Positions 8,824 through 17,349 of a DNA stretch of 64,000 bases are shown in pieces. Source of the stretch: Thermolongibacillus altinsuensis (GTDB taxonomy: Bacteria > Bacillota > Bacilli > Bacillales > Anoxybacillaceae); assembly GCF_004341205.1 (NCBI RefSeq), contig NZ_SLUL01000006.1, forward strand, positions 143,374 to 207,373, in the 5' to 3' direction. Every line of letters begins with the position of its first letter. Positions within the stretch are counted from its first letter, which is position 1. Made by a program: the position numbers and the translations under genes. Under the pieces are notes generated by a model. It saw only the letters and a list, made by a program, of their open reading frames with translations. It did not search any database and was not told the origin of the DNA.

Positions 8824-10329
8824 TTAGAAAATCGGGTAATTTTCAAGCGAATATTGATTACGTGTGCTAGATAGACTGTTGATGGTATCACATAAAATTT
8901 TCATAGATTGTTTTAATCCATCTAGAGGGAGCCCAGCAAAACTGATACGAATATACTGATTCGGGACGTGCGTTGGAAAGCAGGCACTTCCAGGTAAAAA
9001 CGTCAGTTGTTTCGTATGACAATATTCCAAAAGAAGATCAGCATGAACATTTTGCGGGAGTTTCACCCAAACGGTATTTCCCCCACTCGGCGAGCGATAA
9101 GTAAGAAGCGAAGAGCATTGATGCAATAATTGGACGCATTGTTTTGCGCGATTTTTTAAATCTGTACGCAAGTTTTGCAAAACTTTGTTTAATTCTTTCG
9201 ATTGCAACAGTCCAGCAATGATTTTTTGTGTTAACAGCGGCGACCCTAAATCAGAAATACTTCTAGCCGCGACGAGCTTTTCTAATAATGGTCCTTCAGC
9301 AACTAAAGCACCGATGCGGCAAGATGGCGATAAAAATTTGCTGAAGCCTTTTAAATAAATGACATGCCCGGACGTATCAAAACTTTTAATCGGGGCTGGA
9401 GGTTTTTCTTCAAAGTACAGCTCGCTCCAAGGATCATCCTCTAAAATGAGAAAATGATAGCTTTCAGCAATATCGACAAGTTCTTTTCGTTTCTTCACGC
9501 TTAAAGTCGTACCTGTTGGGTTTTGAAATGTTGGGTTAATGTAAAGTAATTTCGGATGGTATTGATCACAAAGCTTCAACAGCATTTTTGTATCAATCCC
9601 ATCCTGCTCAACGGGGATCGGAATGATTTGCGCTCCTCTGGATTTAAAAATATCGATGCTTCCTGGATAAGTAGGAGCTTCCATCAATACAACATCATTT
9701 GGACCAATAAAGGTTTTTGCAACGAGTTCAATTCCTTGTTGCGCACCGCTGACCGCTAAAATATGCTCCGGTGCAATCGAAAGCTGTTTTGATTGAAGAT
9801 AATCGCTTACTGCTTTTCGAAATTCGAGATCCCCATTGGCACTGCTGGATTGTCCTAGCATGTGCGGATTTTCTTCAATCACTTGCATGGCAGTCTTTTT
9901 CATCCACTCTGTATGCAAAAGGTTCCCATGAATACTGGCAGTCCCCAAATTATAGCGAATATTTCGCATCGGTTGTGAGATGGACAATGATTGCGCTCGC
10001 GGTACGTAATCTGGGACAAGCATATGCCAACTCGTGTGTAGATCGTCAACGTCTTCTTTTTGATTAGTGGATTTCACAAATATTCCTTTTCCTTGAAAAC
10101 TTTCGACATACCCTCGTTGCTGCAACTGTTGATACGCCTTCTGCACCGTTACAAGAGATACCCCTAACTCTTTAGAAAGCTGACGAACAGACGGCAGCTT
10201 CTCACCATGCTTCATCATTTTCGAAGAGATACGATCAATAAAATACTGGCATATTTGTTCATGAATGGGAATATTATAGTTTCGTTTCTTTAGTAGGTTA
10301 TCTAATGATGTGTCTGATCTTTGGAACAA
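8824..10329 (-). CDS. MocR/PdxR-type GntR regulator with aminotransferase-like domain; 5' end damaged
   Basis: The N-terminal GntR winged helix (IPIHEQICQYF to GYVESFQGKGIFV, about residues 20-87) is followed by a fold-type I aminotransferase domain with PTFQNPTG and the PLP lysine in YLKGFSKFLSPSCRIGAL. MocR proteins regulate transcription in response to PLP or amino compounds. No ATG or GTG precedes the conserved region. The longest frame starts at a TTG (10329) without a ribosome binding site and overlaps the divergent EamA gene by 25 bp. The original promoter and first codons appear lost, so expression is doubtful. Confidence 0.75.
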   Translation of the reverse strand: MFQRSDTSLDNLLKKRNYNIPIHEQICQYFIDRISSKMMKHGEKLPSVRQLSKELGVSLVTVQKAYQQLQQRGYVESFQGKGIFVKSTNQKEDVDDLHTSWHMLVPDYVPRAQSLSISQPMRNIRYNLGTASIHGNLLHTEWMKKTAMQVIEENPHMLGQSSSANGDLEFRKAVSDYLQSKQLSIAPEHILAVSGAQQGIELVAKTFIGPNDVVLMEAPTYPGSIDIFKSRGAQIIPIPVEQDGIDTKMLLKLCDQYHPKLLYINPTFQNPTGTTLSVKKRKELVDIAESYHFLILEDDPWSELYFEEKPPAPIKSFDTSGHVIYLKGFSKFLSPSCRIGALVAEGPLLEKLVAARSISDLGSPLLTQKIIAGLLQSKELNKVLQNLRTDLKNRAKQCVQLLHQCSSLLTYRSPSGGNTVWVKLPQNVHADLLLEYCHTKQLTFLPGSACFPTHVPNQYIRISFAGLPLDGLKQSMKILCDTINSLSSTRNQYSLENYPIF

Positions 10330-11192
10330 CGTTTTTAGCTATTAAAATCGGTTTAGAAGCGGGATGGACACCTTATTTTTCTGCAGGATTCCGCTTTTTT
10401 ATTGCTGGATTGCTTGTTGTGTTATATGGTACCGTTACAAAACAATTTCGAATTCCTACAAAGAAGAATATCATTGAATTTCTTATTACGGGCGCATGTA
10501 TGACAGGTATAACATTTGGAGCACTGTATTGGGCAGAACAGTATATTCCTTCTAGTTTTGCCGCTCTATTATCAGCAACAGGTCCGCTTTTTGTCTCATT
10601 GTTCCATTCAAGAATAGAAAAGATCAAAATTACAAAAGCGCAGTTTGTCGGGTTAGCGCTAGGGTTCCTCGGAATCGGATTGATTACGGGACCTTCGCTC
10701 TCAGTCCAATTCCATTTATTTTGGTTTATTGCTTGTTTCGTCATTATCGTTGGTGAAATTTTTTACGCATTTGGCACGATTTATTCCAAAATGGTGTTAA
10801 AGCAAGGTACATCCCCGCTGATGCTAAATGGTTATCAAATGTTATTCGGGGGTTTGTTTTTAGTCATCATTTCCTTTGTGTTTGAAAGTCCTAGTTTTTC
10901 AGGAATTCGTTATAATGGATGGATGTCTCTTTTATATTTGATTGTGATTGGTTCTATTTTAGGACACGGTTTATATTATTGGCTCATTAAAAAGACAAAT
11001 CCATCCTTTCCTTCTACATGGCTCTATGTTTCTCCGTTTATTTCACTTGTGCTTGATATATGGATAAAAAAAGAGTCATTTCATCCTCTATCGATTATTG
11101 GTGGTTTTGTCATTATAGCCGGAGTGTATTTAATCAACAGGCAAACTTTACGAGAAGCGTTTGCAAAGAAGCCAAAAAGTATCGCTTCATAA
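10305..11192 (+). CDS. EamA/DMT-family permease, N-terminally truncated
   Basis: The 295-residue, roughly 10-helix drug/metabolite transporter starts abruptly in helix 1 (CLIFGTTFLAIKIGLEAGW). The frame remains open upstream and encodes plausible helix residues (FVSLVGYL) inside the divergent regulator gene, but no start codon exists there. ATG 10305 has only a weak AGG upstream. MocR regulators are often divergent from DMT transporters, so the two probably once shared a control region that has been deleted. The substrate is unknown. Confidence 0.75.
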   Translation: MMCLIFGTTFLAIKIGLEAGWTPYFSAGFRFFIAGLLVVLYGTVTKQFRIPTKKNIIEFLITGACMTGITFGALYWAEQYIPSSFAALLSATGPLFVSLFHSRIEKIKITKAQFVGLALGFLGIGLITGPSLSVQFHLFWFIACFVIIVGEIFYAFGTIYSKMVLKQGTSPLMLNGYQMLFGGLFLVIISFVFESPSFSGIRYNGWMSLLYLIVIGSILGHGLYYWLIKKTNPSFPSTWLYVSPFISLVLDIWIKKESFHPLSIIGGFVIIAGVYLINRQTLREAFAKKPKSIAS

Positions 11193-11220
11193 ATGAGCAT
11201 CAAAAATGGAAATCGTTCCA

Positions 11221-11258
11221 AAAGCAGTCCATAAACGGGCTGCTTTTTCTTTTTTTAT
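11221..11258 (+). terminator. Rho-independent terminator after EamA gene
   Basis: AAAGCAGTCC and GGGCTGCTTT form a stem followed by a long U-rich tract to about 11258. The TauE remnant starts immediately afterwards. Confidence 0.8.
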
Positions 11259-11846
11259 TAATGCTTGGAGTATATGTCCTGTTTCGCTTTCTCTTTCAAT
11301 TCAATCAAGGCAGTGAAAAAAAAATCGATTAACTTATCTAGAAAGCAATCGATTTCATTAGGATTCATTGCCGGATTTGCAGATGCAACTGGTGGGGGCG
11401 GATGGGGCCCCATCACGACCCCGGTGCTATTATCCAGAAAAGGAACTTCGGCTAGAAAAGTAATTGGTACGGTGGATACAAGTGAGTTTGCCATTGCTGT
11501 TTCTGCCTCTATCGGATTTCTTATTTCGCTAGGTTGGAAAGAAGTCAACTGGTTTTGGGTAATCGCCCTTATGTTAGGTGGGATTATTGCAGCCCCCATT
11601 GCTGCGTGGTTAGTAAAAAAATTGCCGTCTCATTTATTAGGTGTCCTTGTAGGAGGTTTTATTATATTAACCAATGCCCAAACATTGCTCAATGCTTGGT
11701 CTATTAATCATTTATGGATCCCTATTATTTACTTAGTTATATCAGTTGTTTGGGTAGTTACGATTATCTTGGCAGTACGGAATAACAAAAAACTTGTCAA
11801 GCTTAACGAAACAAGATCTTCACAAATTCTAATCATTAAAAAGTAA
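11250..11846 (+). pseudogene. TauE/SafE-family anion permease, 5'-deleted and frameshifted
   Basis: The C-terminal half is highly typical of TauE/SafE permeases (LGFIAGFADATGGGGWGPITTPVLLS, VIGTVDTSEFAIAVSA and the last helices). In the preceding frame, LLMLGVYVLFRFLF continues the same protein, and the two frames meet at a run of nine A (11315-11323). Eight A would restore EKKSINLSRKQS. The first 100 or more residues are absent, since homology begins right after the EamA terminator U-tract. Both a 5' deletion and a one-base slippage are therefore present. The family exports sulfite, sulfoacetate or related anions. Confidence 0.75.
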
Positions 11847-11876
11847 AAGCTTGCGGCATCGCAAGCTTTTACTTTT
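11839..11876 (+). terminator. Strong terminator overlapping the TauE stop
   Basis: A near-perfect stem AGTAAAAGCTTGCG/CGCAAGCTTTTACT with a GCAT loop is followed by TTTT. It includes the TAA stop at 11844-11846. Confidence 0.85.
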
Positions 11877-11951
11877 AACAATTTAAAAAAATTTTCCCTA
11901 TATACACCAAGGATGTAAGCGTTATCTTTTTGGGCGAATAGAAAAAATATA

Positions 11952-11981
11952 TTGACAATTATTTTTTTTAAGAATTATGAT
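11952..11981 (+). promoter_or_regulatory. Promoter of the SAM-riboswitch operon
   Basis: A perfect TTGACA (11952-11957), an 18-bp spacer and TATGAT (11976-11981) are followed by the riboswitch about 29 bp downstream. Confidence 0.7.
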
Positions 11982-12009
11982 TTATGTAAAAATTGAATAC
12001 AGTCAACCG

Positions 12010-12167
12010 CTTATCAAGAGTGACCGAGGGAACAGGCCCTATGACGTCCGGCAACCTCCTTATAAAAGGAACGGTGCCAAATCCTGCAGAATGGTTTCCA
12101 TTCTGAAAGATAAGTCGTGTACATAGATACCCGATGCCTCTTTCTGAATGGAAGAGGCATTTTTTAT
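12010..12167 (+). ncRNA. SAM-I (S-box) riboswitch with terminator
   Basis: The aptamer (12010-12115) has the class-defining order: CTTATCAAGAG, then GAGGGA and GGCCCTATGA, CCGGCAACC, GGTGCCAA, and the closing GAAAGATAAG. The expression platform is a terminator at 12134-12167: ATGCCTCTT/AAGAGGCAT followed by TTTTTT. Binding of S-adenosylmethionine should favour termination, so the downstream methionine uptake genes are expressed when SAM is low. Confidence 0.97.
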
Positions 12168-12231
12168 TGCAACATTTTCAAGAGTAATCATGAAATGTAC
12201 TCCAAAACAAAAAATAGGAGTGAGGGATTCG

Positions 12232-13245
12232 ATGATTGAAGTAAAAAATTTGGTAAAAGTATATTCCACTAAAAAAAATAAAGTCATTGGCGTAGACAAT
12301 GTGTCTTTAACAATTAAAAATGGTGAAATCTTCGGCATTGTCGGCTATAGCGGCGCCGGAAAAAGCACGCTTTTACGATGCTTAAATCTTTTAGAACGCC
12401 CAACATCCGGTCAAGTCATTATTGATGGTGTCGATTTAACCACGCTAAATAAAAAGGAATTGCGGCAAGCACGCTTAAAGATCGGAATGATTTTTCAACA
12501 TTTCCACCTTGTTAGTTCAAAAACGGTATTTGAAAATGTCGCATTTGCTTTAAAAGCTGCGAAAAAATCAAAAGACGAAATTGAGAAAAGAGTGAATGAA
12601 CTACTGGAAATGGTAGGTCTTTCTGATAAACGGGATGCGTACCCTTCCCAACTAAGCGGCGGTCAAAAACAACGAGTCGGAATCGCACGTGCACTCGCAA
12701 ATGAACCCACTGTTCTTTTATGCGACGAGGCAACATCAGCGCTTGACCCAAGTACGACAAAGTCGATTCTAGCCTTGTTGAAAAAGATTAACCGCGAACT
12801 TGGAATTACCATTGTTTTAATTACTCATGAGATGGAAGTCGTCAAGGACATATGTGACCGTATTGCCGTGATGCAAGATGGAAAAGTGATTGAGTTAGGA
12901 ACAGTATATGATATCTTTACGAATCCGAAAGAAGAGCTGACAAAATCGTTTATTAACAGCGTTCTGCAATTTGATCTTCCGGATCATTTACTGAAAAAAC
13001 GTACAGGAACGATTGTAAAAATTCAGTTCAAAGGCGAGATTGCCGAAGAAGCGATTGTTTCCGATATGCTCCAAACCTTTAAAGTAAAAGGGAATATTTT
13101 ACACGGAAAAATTGAGTACATTCAAGACATGCCGCTTGGAATTTTCGTTATGGAACTTACAGGAGATCCTGATGAAATTCAGCGAGCGATTGATTATATT
13201 TCCCTAAGAACAAACGGATTGGAGGTCATTGCAAGTGCTGCTTGA
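12232..13245 (+). CDS. metN: Methionine ABC transporter ATP-binding protein MetN
   Basis: This 337-residue ATPase has Walker A GYSGAGKST, Q-loop FQHFHLVSSKTV, signature QLSGGQKQRVGIARAL and Walker B VLLCDEATSALDP. A C-terminal NIL/ACT-type regulatory domain (about residues 260-337) senses methionine in characterised homologues. ATG 12232 is chosen because GGAGTGAGG lies just upstream; earlier codons belong to the riboswitch leader. It energises methionine import with MetI and MetQ, which follow directly. Confidence 0.95.
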   Translation: MIEVKNLVKVYSTKKNKVIGVDNVSLTIKNGEIFGIVGYSGAGKSTLLRCLNLLERPTSGQVIIDGVDLTTLNKKELRQARLKIGMIFQHFHLVSSKTVFENVAFALKAAKKSKDEIEKRVNELLEMVGLSDKRDAYPSQLSGGQKQRVGIARALANEPTVLLCDEATSALDPSTTKSILALLKKINRELGITIVLITHEMEVVKDICDRIAVMQDGKVIELGTVYDIFTNPKEELTKSFINSVLQFDLPDHLLKKRTGTIVKIQFKGEIAEEAIVSDMLQTFKVKGNILHGKIEYIQDMPLGIFVMELTGDPDEIQRAIDYISLRTNGLEVIASAA

Positions 13246-13900
13246 TTCGCTTATGAATTTAATTCCTGAACTAAATAAAGCGTTCTTAGAAACGCTTTAT
13301 ATGGTTGCTATTTCTCTTTCGGTGGCGATTATCGCTGGACTTCCTTTAGGAATTTTGTTATTCGTCACCGACCGCGGTCTATTTTTAGAAAATACGACCG
13401 TTAAATCCATTCTTGGATTTGTCGTCAATATGATTCGTTCGATTCCCTTTGTGATTTTGCTTGTCGGACTATTGCCGCTCACTAAACTCATTACAGGGAC
13501 AACAATCGGACCTACCGCCGCTTCTGTTTCGCTGTCCGTTGCGGCAATTCCGTTTTTTGCTAGAATTGTAGAAACTTCTTTGCGAGAGATTGACAAAGGG
13601 GTGATCGAGGCAGCTGTTGCTGTCGGTGCCACGCCTTGGATGATTATCAAAGACGTCCTCTTGCCTGAAGCACGTCCCGGTATTGTGCACGGAATTACGA
13701 TTACAACGATCAGTTTAGTCGTATATTCGGCGATGGCAGGAATTGTTGGCGGCGGAGGAATTGGGGACCTTGCGATTCGCTTTGGTTATTACCGCTACGA
13801 TGATACTGTCATGATTACGACCATCGTCATTTTAATCTGTCTTGTGCAAATCATTCAGTTTGCAGGAGACCGTATTGCTCGTCTTGTTGATAAGCGATAA
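13235..13900 (+). CDS. metI: Methionine ABC transporter permease MetI
   Basis: The 221-residue permease has five or six helices and the EAA-type coupling loop EAAVAVGATPWMIIKDVLLPEA, followed by YSAMAGIVGGGGIGDLA, typical of MetI. The gene overlaps metN by 11 bp. GTG 13235 is preferred: GGAGG at 13221 is 9 bp away, whereas the in-frame TTG at 13229 would be only 3 bp from it. It forms the membrane channel of the D/L-methionine importer. Confidence 0.95.
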   Translation: MLLDSLMNLIPELNKAFLETLYMVAISLSVAIIAGLPLGILLFVTDRGLFLENTTVKSILGFVVNMIRSIPFVILLVGLLPLTKLITGTTIGPTAASVSLSVAAIPFFARIVETSLREIDKGVIEAAVAVGATPWMIIKDVLLPEARPGIVHGITITTISLVVYSAMAGIVGGGGIGDLAIRFGYYRYDDTVMITTIVILICLVQIIQFAGDRIARLVDKR

Positions 13901-13941
13901 GGTCTTTGATAATAAAAAATTTATATATAGGGGGTTTTTTT

Positions 13942-14775
13942 ATGAAAAAACGATCAATCTTTCTCGTTTTACTGCTATCCTTCGGGCTTCTTGTCGCCTG
14001 CAGCGGAGAGAAAACAACATCGAATACGCAAGAGAAAAAAGAAATTACCATCGGAGCTACTTCCGGTCCTTACAGCGATATGGTGAATAAAGCGATTAAA
14101 CCAATTCTTGAAAAGAAAGGCTATAAAGTAAAAGTTGTAGAATTCAGCGACTACATTCAACCAAACTTAGCTCTTGCTAATGGTGATTTAGATGCTAACC
14201 TATTCCAGCACAAAATTTATATGGAGACATTCGCGAAAGAACATAATCTTGATCTTTCGGAAGTGATTATCGTTCCGACTGCGCCAATGGGCATTTACTC
14301 AAAAAAATTTAAGTCGCTAGACGAAGTGAAAGAAGGCAGTGAGATTGCGATTCCTAACGACCCGACAAACGCAGCACGAGCGTTCTTAATCTTACAAGAT
14401 GCAGGATTTATTAAGCTCGACCCATCAGCCAATCCATTAACGGTCTCTGAGAAAGATATAAAGGAAAATGTAAAAAACCTTCAGTTTAAGCCAATCGAAG
14501 CAGGTCAATTGCCTCGTGCGGTCGAAAGCGTTGATTTAGCTGCCGTTCCTGGAAACTATGCATTAGCAGCAAAAATGAACCTTCTTGACGCACTGGTATT
14601 AGAAAAGATGCCTGATCAATACCGCAACCGTGTTGTAGTTAATACAAAAGATTTGAACAAACCATTTGTAAAAGATATTAAAGAAGCAGTTAAATCCGAA
14701 GAGTTTGAAAAAGTGATTGATGAACAATTTAAAGGTTTCGGCAAACCGGAGTGGATGTTAAAACGAAAACAGTAA
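13942..14775 (+). CDS. metQ: Methionine-binding lipoprotein MetQ
   Basis: The 277-residue precursor has a lipoprotein signal (KKRSIFLVLLL then lipobox LVAC at about residue 20), followed by a MetQ/NlpA-type binding domain (ITIGATSGPYSDM, DANLFQHKIYME, IPNDPTNAARAF). It captures methionine outside the membrane and delivers it to MetI. ATG 13942 follows a GGGGG ribosome binding site. A strong terminator is immediately downstream. Confidence 0.95.
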   Translation: MKKRSIFLVLLLSFGLLVACSGEKTTSNTQEKKEITIGATSGPYSDMVNKAIKPILEKKGYKVKVVEFSDYIQPNLALANGDLDANLFQHKIYMETFAKEHNLDLSEVIIVPTAPMGIYSKKFKSLDEVKEGSEIAIPNDPTNAARAFLILQDAGFIKLDPSANPLTVSEKDIKENVKNLQFKPIEAGQLPRAVESVDLAAVPGNYALAAKMNLLDALVLEKMPDQYRNRVVVNTKDLNKPFVKDIKEAVKSEEFEKVIDEQFKGFGKPEWMLKRKQ

Positions 14776-14786
14776 ATCCGTATGGC

Positions 14787-14812
14787 AAACGCCGCTCTTT
14801 TGCGGCGTTTTT
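14787..14812 (+). terminator. Terminator after metQ
   Basis: AAACGCCGC/GCGGCGTTT stem with a U-rich end. The next gene starts only 27 bp later and has no visible promoter, so partial read-through probably feeds it. Confidence 0.85.
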
Positions 14813-14838
14813 CCCTATCTACAAAAGGAGGAATAATA

Positions 14839-15918
14839 ATGGACATCATCGAAGTTCGCGGCGCTCCTAATTATTATGTATGCGAAAACGGAGTATTAAC
14901 TCATCTTGAAGCTTTGTTACAAAGACATGGCTTTACAAATGGTTTTGTCATTTGCGGAGAACGGTCATGGCAAGCAGCTGAACCATATTTCCCTAAAAGC
15001 GGTAAATTCGCTTATTCCTTTTTCCCATATAAGGGAGAATGTTCATTGTCTGAAATTGAACGATTATCTGCACTTTGTACTCATTTTGACGTAGTCATTG
15101 GAATTGGTGGCGGAAAAGTGCTAGATTTGGCCAAAGCTGTTGCCAATCAAGTGCATCTTGATGTGGTACTAATCCCAACCCTTGCTTCTACTTGTGCAGC
15201 TTGGACACCTCTTAGCGTGATTTATGACGAAAATGGAATATTTATTCGCTATGATGTTTTTCCAAAATCTCCGTCAATCGTTTTAGTAGATACAAGAATA
15301 TTGTTACATTCACCAGTCGCTTATCTTCGAGCGGGAATTGCAGATACACTTGCCAAATGGTATGAAGCCGATTGCATCATTCGCCAAGTAAACAACCCTC
15401 CCCTTTCCGTAAAAATCGCTCACCAAACGGCCTATCTTTGTAAAACGGTGTTGCTCGAACACGGTCGAGCAGCCATAAACGACTTAATAGAAAAACGGGA
15501 TACCTCATCGTTTCGCCAAGTAATTGAAGCGATCATTATGGCCGGCGGAATGGTTGGAGGGTTTGGGGATCGATATGGAAGAATAGCTGGAGCGCATTCC
15601 GTTCATAACGGATTAACGAAGATACCCGAAACCCATCATTTATTGCATGGCGAAAAAGTGGCATACGGGATTCTCGTTCAGCTAGCCCTTGAAGAAAATT
15701 GGGATGAAATTCATCGTTTGCTTCCATTTTATCGCGATTTAAAGCTGCCTTATACGTTAAAACAACTCGGTCTTGATGCAACAGAAAAAGAAAAACTCAT
15801 GTACATTGCTGAAGAAATCATCAAGCCACATGAATCCATTCATCTCATGAATATCCCTGTTGATCGCGAAAAAATCGTAGAAGCATTTGATCAACTTGAG
15901 AAGTTTGGATCCTTATAA
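14839..15918 (+). CDS. Iron-containing alcohol dehydrogenase family, HcxA (YbdH)-like hydroxycarboxylate dehydrogenase
   Basis: The 360-residue protein has the dinucleotide-binding GIGGGKVLDLAKA segment (about residues 93-105), the substrate-loop PTLASTCAAWTPLSV, and metal-ligand regions RAGIADTLAKWYE, AHSVHNGLTKI and HHLLHGEKVAYG. These match the YbdH/HcxA branch near glycerol dehydrogenase, which reduces 2-oxo acids to hydroxy acids. An AGGAGG site precedes ATG 14839. Its place behind metNIQ suggests it handles a methionine-derived oxo acid such as 2-oxo-4-methylthiobutyrate; this is inference, by analogy with the E. coli ybdH-ybdL (methionine aminotransferase) neighbourhood. Confidence 0.8.
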   Translation: MDIIEVRGAPNYYVCENGVLTHLEALLQRHGFTNGFVICGERSWQAAEPYFPKSGKFAYSFFPYKGECSLSEIERLSALCTHFDVVIGIGGGKVLDLAKAVANQVHLDVVLIPTLASTCAAWTPLSVIYDENGIFIRYDVFPKSPSIVLVDTRILLHSPVAYLRAGIADTLAKWYEADCIIRQVNNPPLSVKIAHQTAYLCKTVLLEHGRAAINDLIEKRDTSSFRQVIEAIIMAGGMVGGFGDRYGRIAGAHSVHNGLTKIPETHHLLHGEKVAYGILVQLALEENWDEIHRLLPFYRDLKLPYTLKQLGLDATEKEKLMYIAEEIIKPHESIHLMNIPVDREKIVEAFDQLEKFGSL

Positions 15919-15926
15919 ACGATTTT

Positions 15927-15966
15927 GAAAGCCAGGAGGAAGGTCTTATTCTTCCGGCTGGCTTTC
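15927..15966. terminator. Hairpin between convergent genes
   Basis: GAAAGCCAG at 15927 pairs with CTGGCTTTC at 15958, with a further AGGAAG/CTTCC inner stem. It separates the dehydrogenase from the convergent deacetylase pseudogene. There is no clear U-tract. Confidence 0.6.
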
Positions 15967-15987
15967 GATCACTAGACAGATTTTACG

Positions 15988-16767
15988 TCATCCTGATAAG
16001 TCAAGATATCTATAGTTTGGATGCATTTTTAGCAATTCTGATACGGTAACGAATTTGTATCCTCTTTTTTTAAGTTCAGGTAAAATTTTTTTGAGGGCTT
16101 CGATCGTTTGACGACGATTTCCACCTTAATCATGAAATAAGACAATATCTCCATTTCGAGCATTAGACAAAACCTTTTTTACAATATTCCGGACGCCCGG
16201 TTGTTTCCAATCATATGTATCTTGATGCCATGACCACATCACGACTGTATAGCCTTCTTGGTTTGCAACATTGATGATGATTTCATTATAATATCCTCCT
16301 GGCGGACGAAATAATTTAGGAGAAAATCCAGTCAATTCAACAATGATTTGTTTTGCTTTTCTTAATTCTTTTCTGATTTCTTCTTCTGTAAGCCCTCTGA
16401 AATTTGAATGATTGTATGTGTGGTTAGCCAATTCATGACCATCTAAAATTTCCCGTTTTACTATATCGGGGTGAGCTTTTACACGGGAACCAACTACAAA
16501 AAAGGTGGCCTTGGCTTTGTATTGTTTTAAAATATCTAGAATTTGCGGAGTATATGTTGAACTTGGTCCATCATCGAATGTCAATGCAATGACTTTCTCT
16601 TTGGTTGGTACTTCCCAAATCGCTTTTCCTTGTTCTTCATAAAACCTTCGTCCTTTATTATGATTCGCTTTTATGGATAATACAGAAATAAACGACAGAA
16701 CAACAGAACAACTTATGATGAAGATTAACCATTTAAAAAACTTTTTCTTTTTCATCAGCACCAACAC
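15988..16767 (-). pseudogene. Polysaccharide deacetylase (NodB family) interrupted by a nonsense codon
   Basis: A signal-anchor helix (FFKWLIFIISCSVVL) is followed by all NodB motifs: TFDDGPS, the zinc HTYNHSN, RPPGGYY, WSWHQDTYDW and LFHD. A TAA at 16126-16128 falls right after LFHD, where the family has a Ser (LFHDSGGNR), so one base change of TCA to TAA explains it. The frame then continues without another stop for 46 codons (GGNRRQTIEALKKIL to LDLSG) to TGA at 15988-15990. The family removes acetyl groups from peptidoglycan or chitin-like polymers. ATG 16755 is the likelier start; 16767 is a GTG. Confidence 0.85.
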
Positions 16768-16802
16768 TTTCTGGTATGAACTCGTTGTTTGTATTCGAAG
16801 AC

Positions 16803-17132
16803 TTAAAAGTGATGATCGTCACCGTCTCCAAGCGCACCATTTGCCATTGTAGTTCCACTTCTTTTCTCTTCTGCACGCTCTTCACAGCCTTTATAGTTAA
16901 TCACACCAACCGGAACATGATTGGCTTCTCCAAGTTTTTTAAGCTCTGGTAACATATACCGAACTTGTGACCCTAAGAGAAGAACGTCTGCATCGTTGAT
17001 ATGATTTCTTACTGCATCGCCTGGGACTGCCCAAATTTTGCATTTCATCCCCTTCTCAGCTGCACTTTTCTCCATTTTTGTTACTAATAAGCTTGTAGAC
17101 ATTCCTGCTGCACAACAAAGCAAGATATTCAT
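16803..17132 (-). pseudogene. licB: PTS lactose/cellobiose-type EIIB (LicB/CelA), C-terminally replaced
   Basis: The N-terminal [17 protein letters not shown] with the phosphorylatable Cys, [12 protein letters not shown] and [19 protein letters not shown] are diagnostic of cellobiose/lichenan EIIB. After VPVGVIN (about residue 80) the sequence loses similarity and runs into an unrelated Gly/Asp/His-rich end. No EIIC, EIIA or 6-phospho-beta-glucosidase gene follows. GAAGGGAG precedes ATG 17132. With the upstream regulator scrap this looks like the remains of a licR-licBCAH-type operon. Confidence 0.75.
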
Positions 17133-17191
17133 ATGCAATACTCCCTTCTTTGCAACGATATTGGATTCATCTTTCTGTGTTTTCATTGTAT

Positions 17192-17207
17192 TGTAATAAC
17201 GCTTACA
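17192..17207. promoter_or_regulatory. cre-like palindrome upstream of licB remnant
   Basis: TGTAATAACGCTTACA is symmetric at TGTAA/TTACA and close to the CcpA cre consensus, with a one-position deviation at one end. It lies 60 bp upstream of the EIIB start, fitting catabolite control of a sugar PTS. Confidence 0.45.
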
Positions 17208-17274
17208 TCTAAACACATCCTTTTTCCGTTACCTAAAGGAAAAGTTTTAATAAGTATCAAAATGCATATGTAAA

Positions 17275-17320
17275 ACAAAAAAACCAGTATGTTTCGATCA
17301 AATAACAAAACATACTGGTT
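17275..17320 (-). terminator. Minus-strand terminator of the decayed lic regulator
   Basis: A perfect 13-bp stem, AACCAGTATGTTT (17282) with AAACATACTGGTT (17308), is followed on the minus strand by seven U residues. It lies between the regulator remnant and the licB promoter region, the position of the licR terminator in an intact lic locus. Confidence 0.8.
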
Positions 17321-17349
17321 AATGAGTGTATCTATCTACTTTGTTCAGT

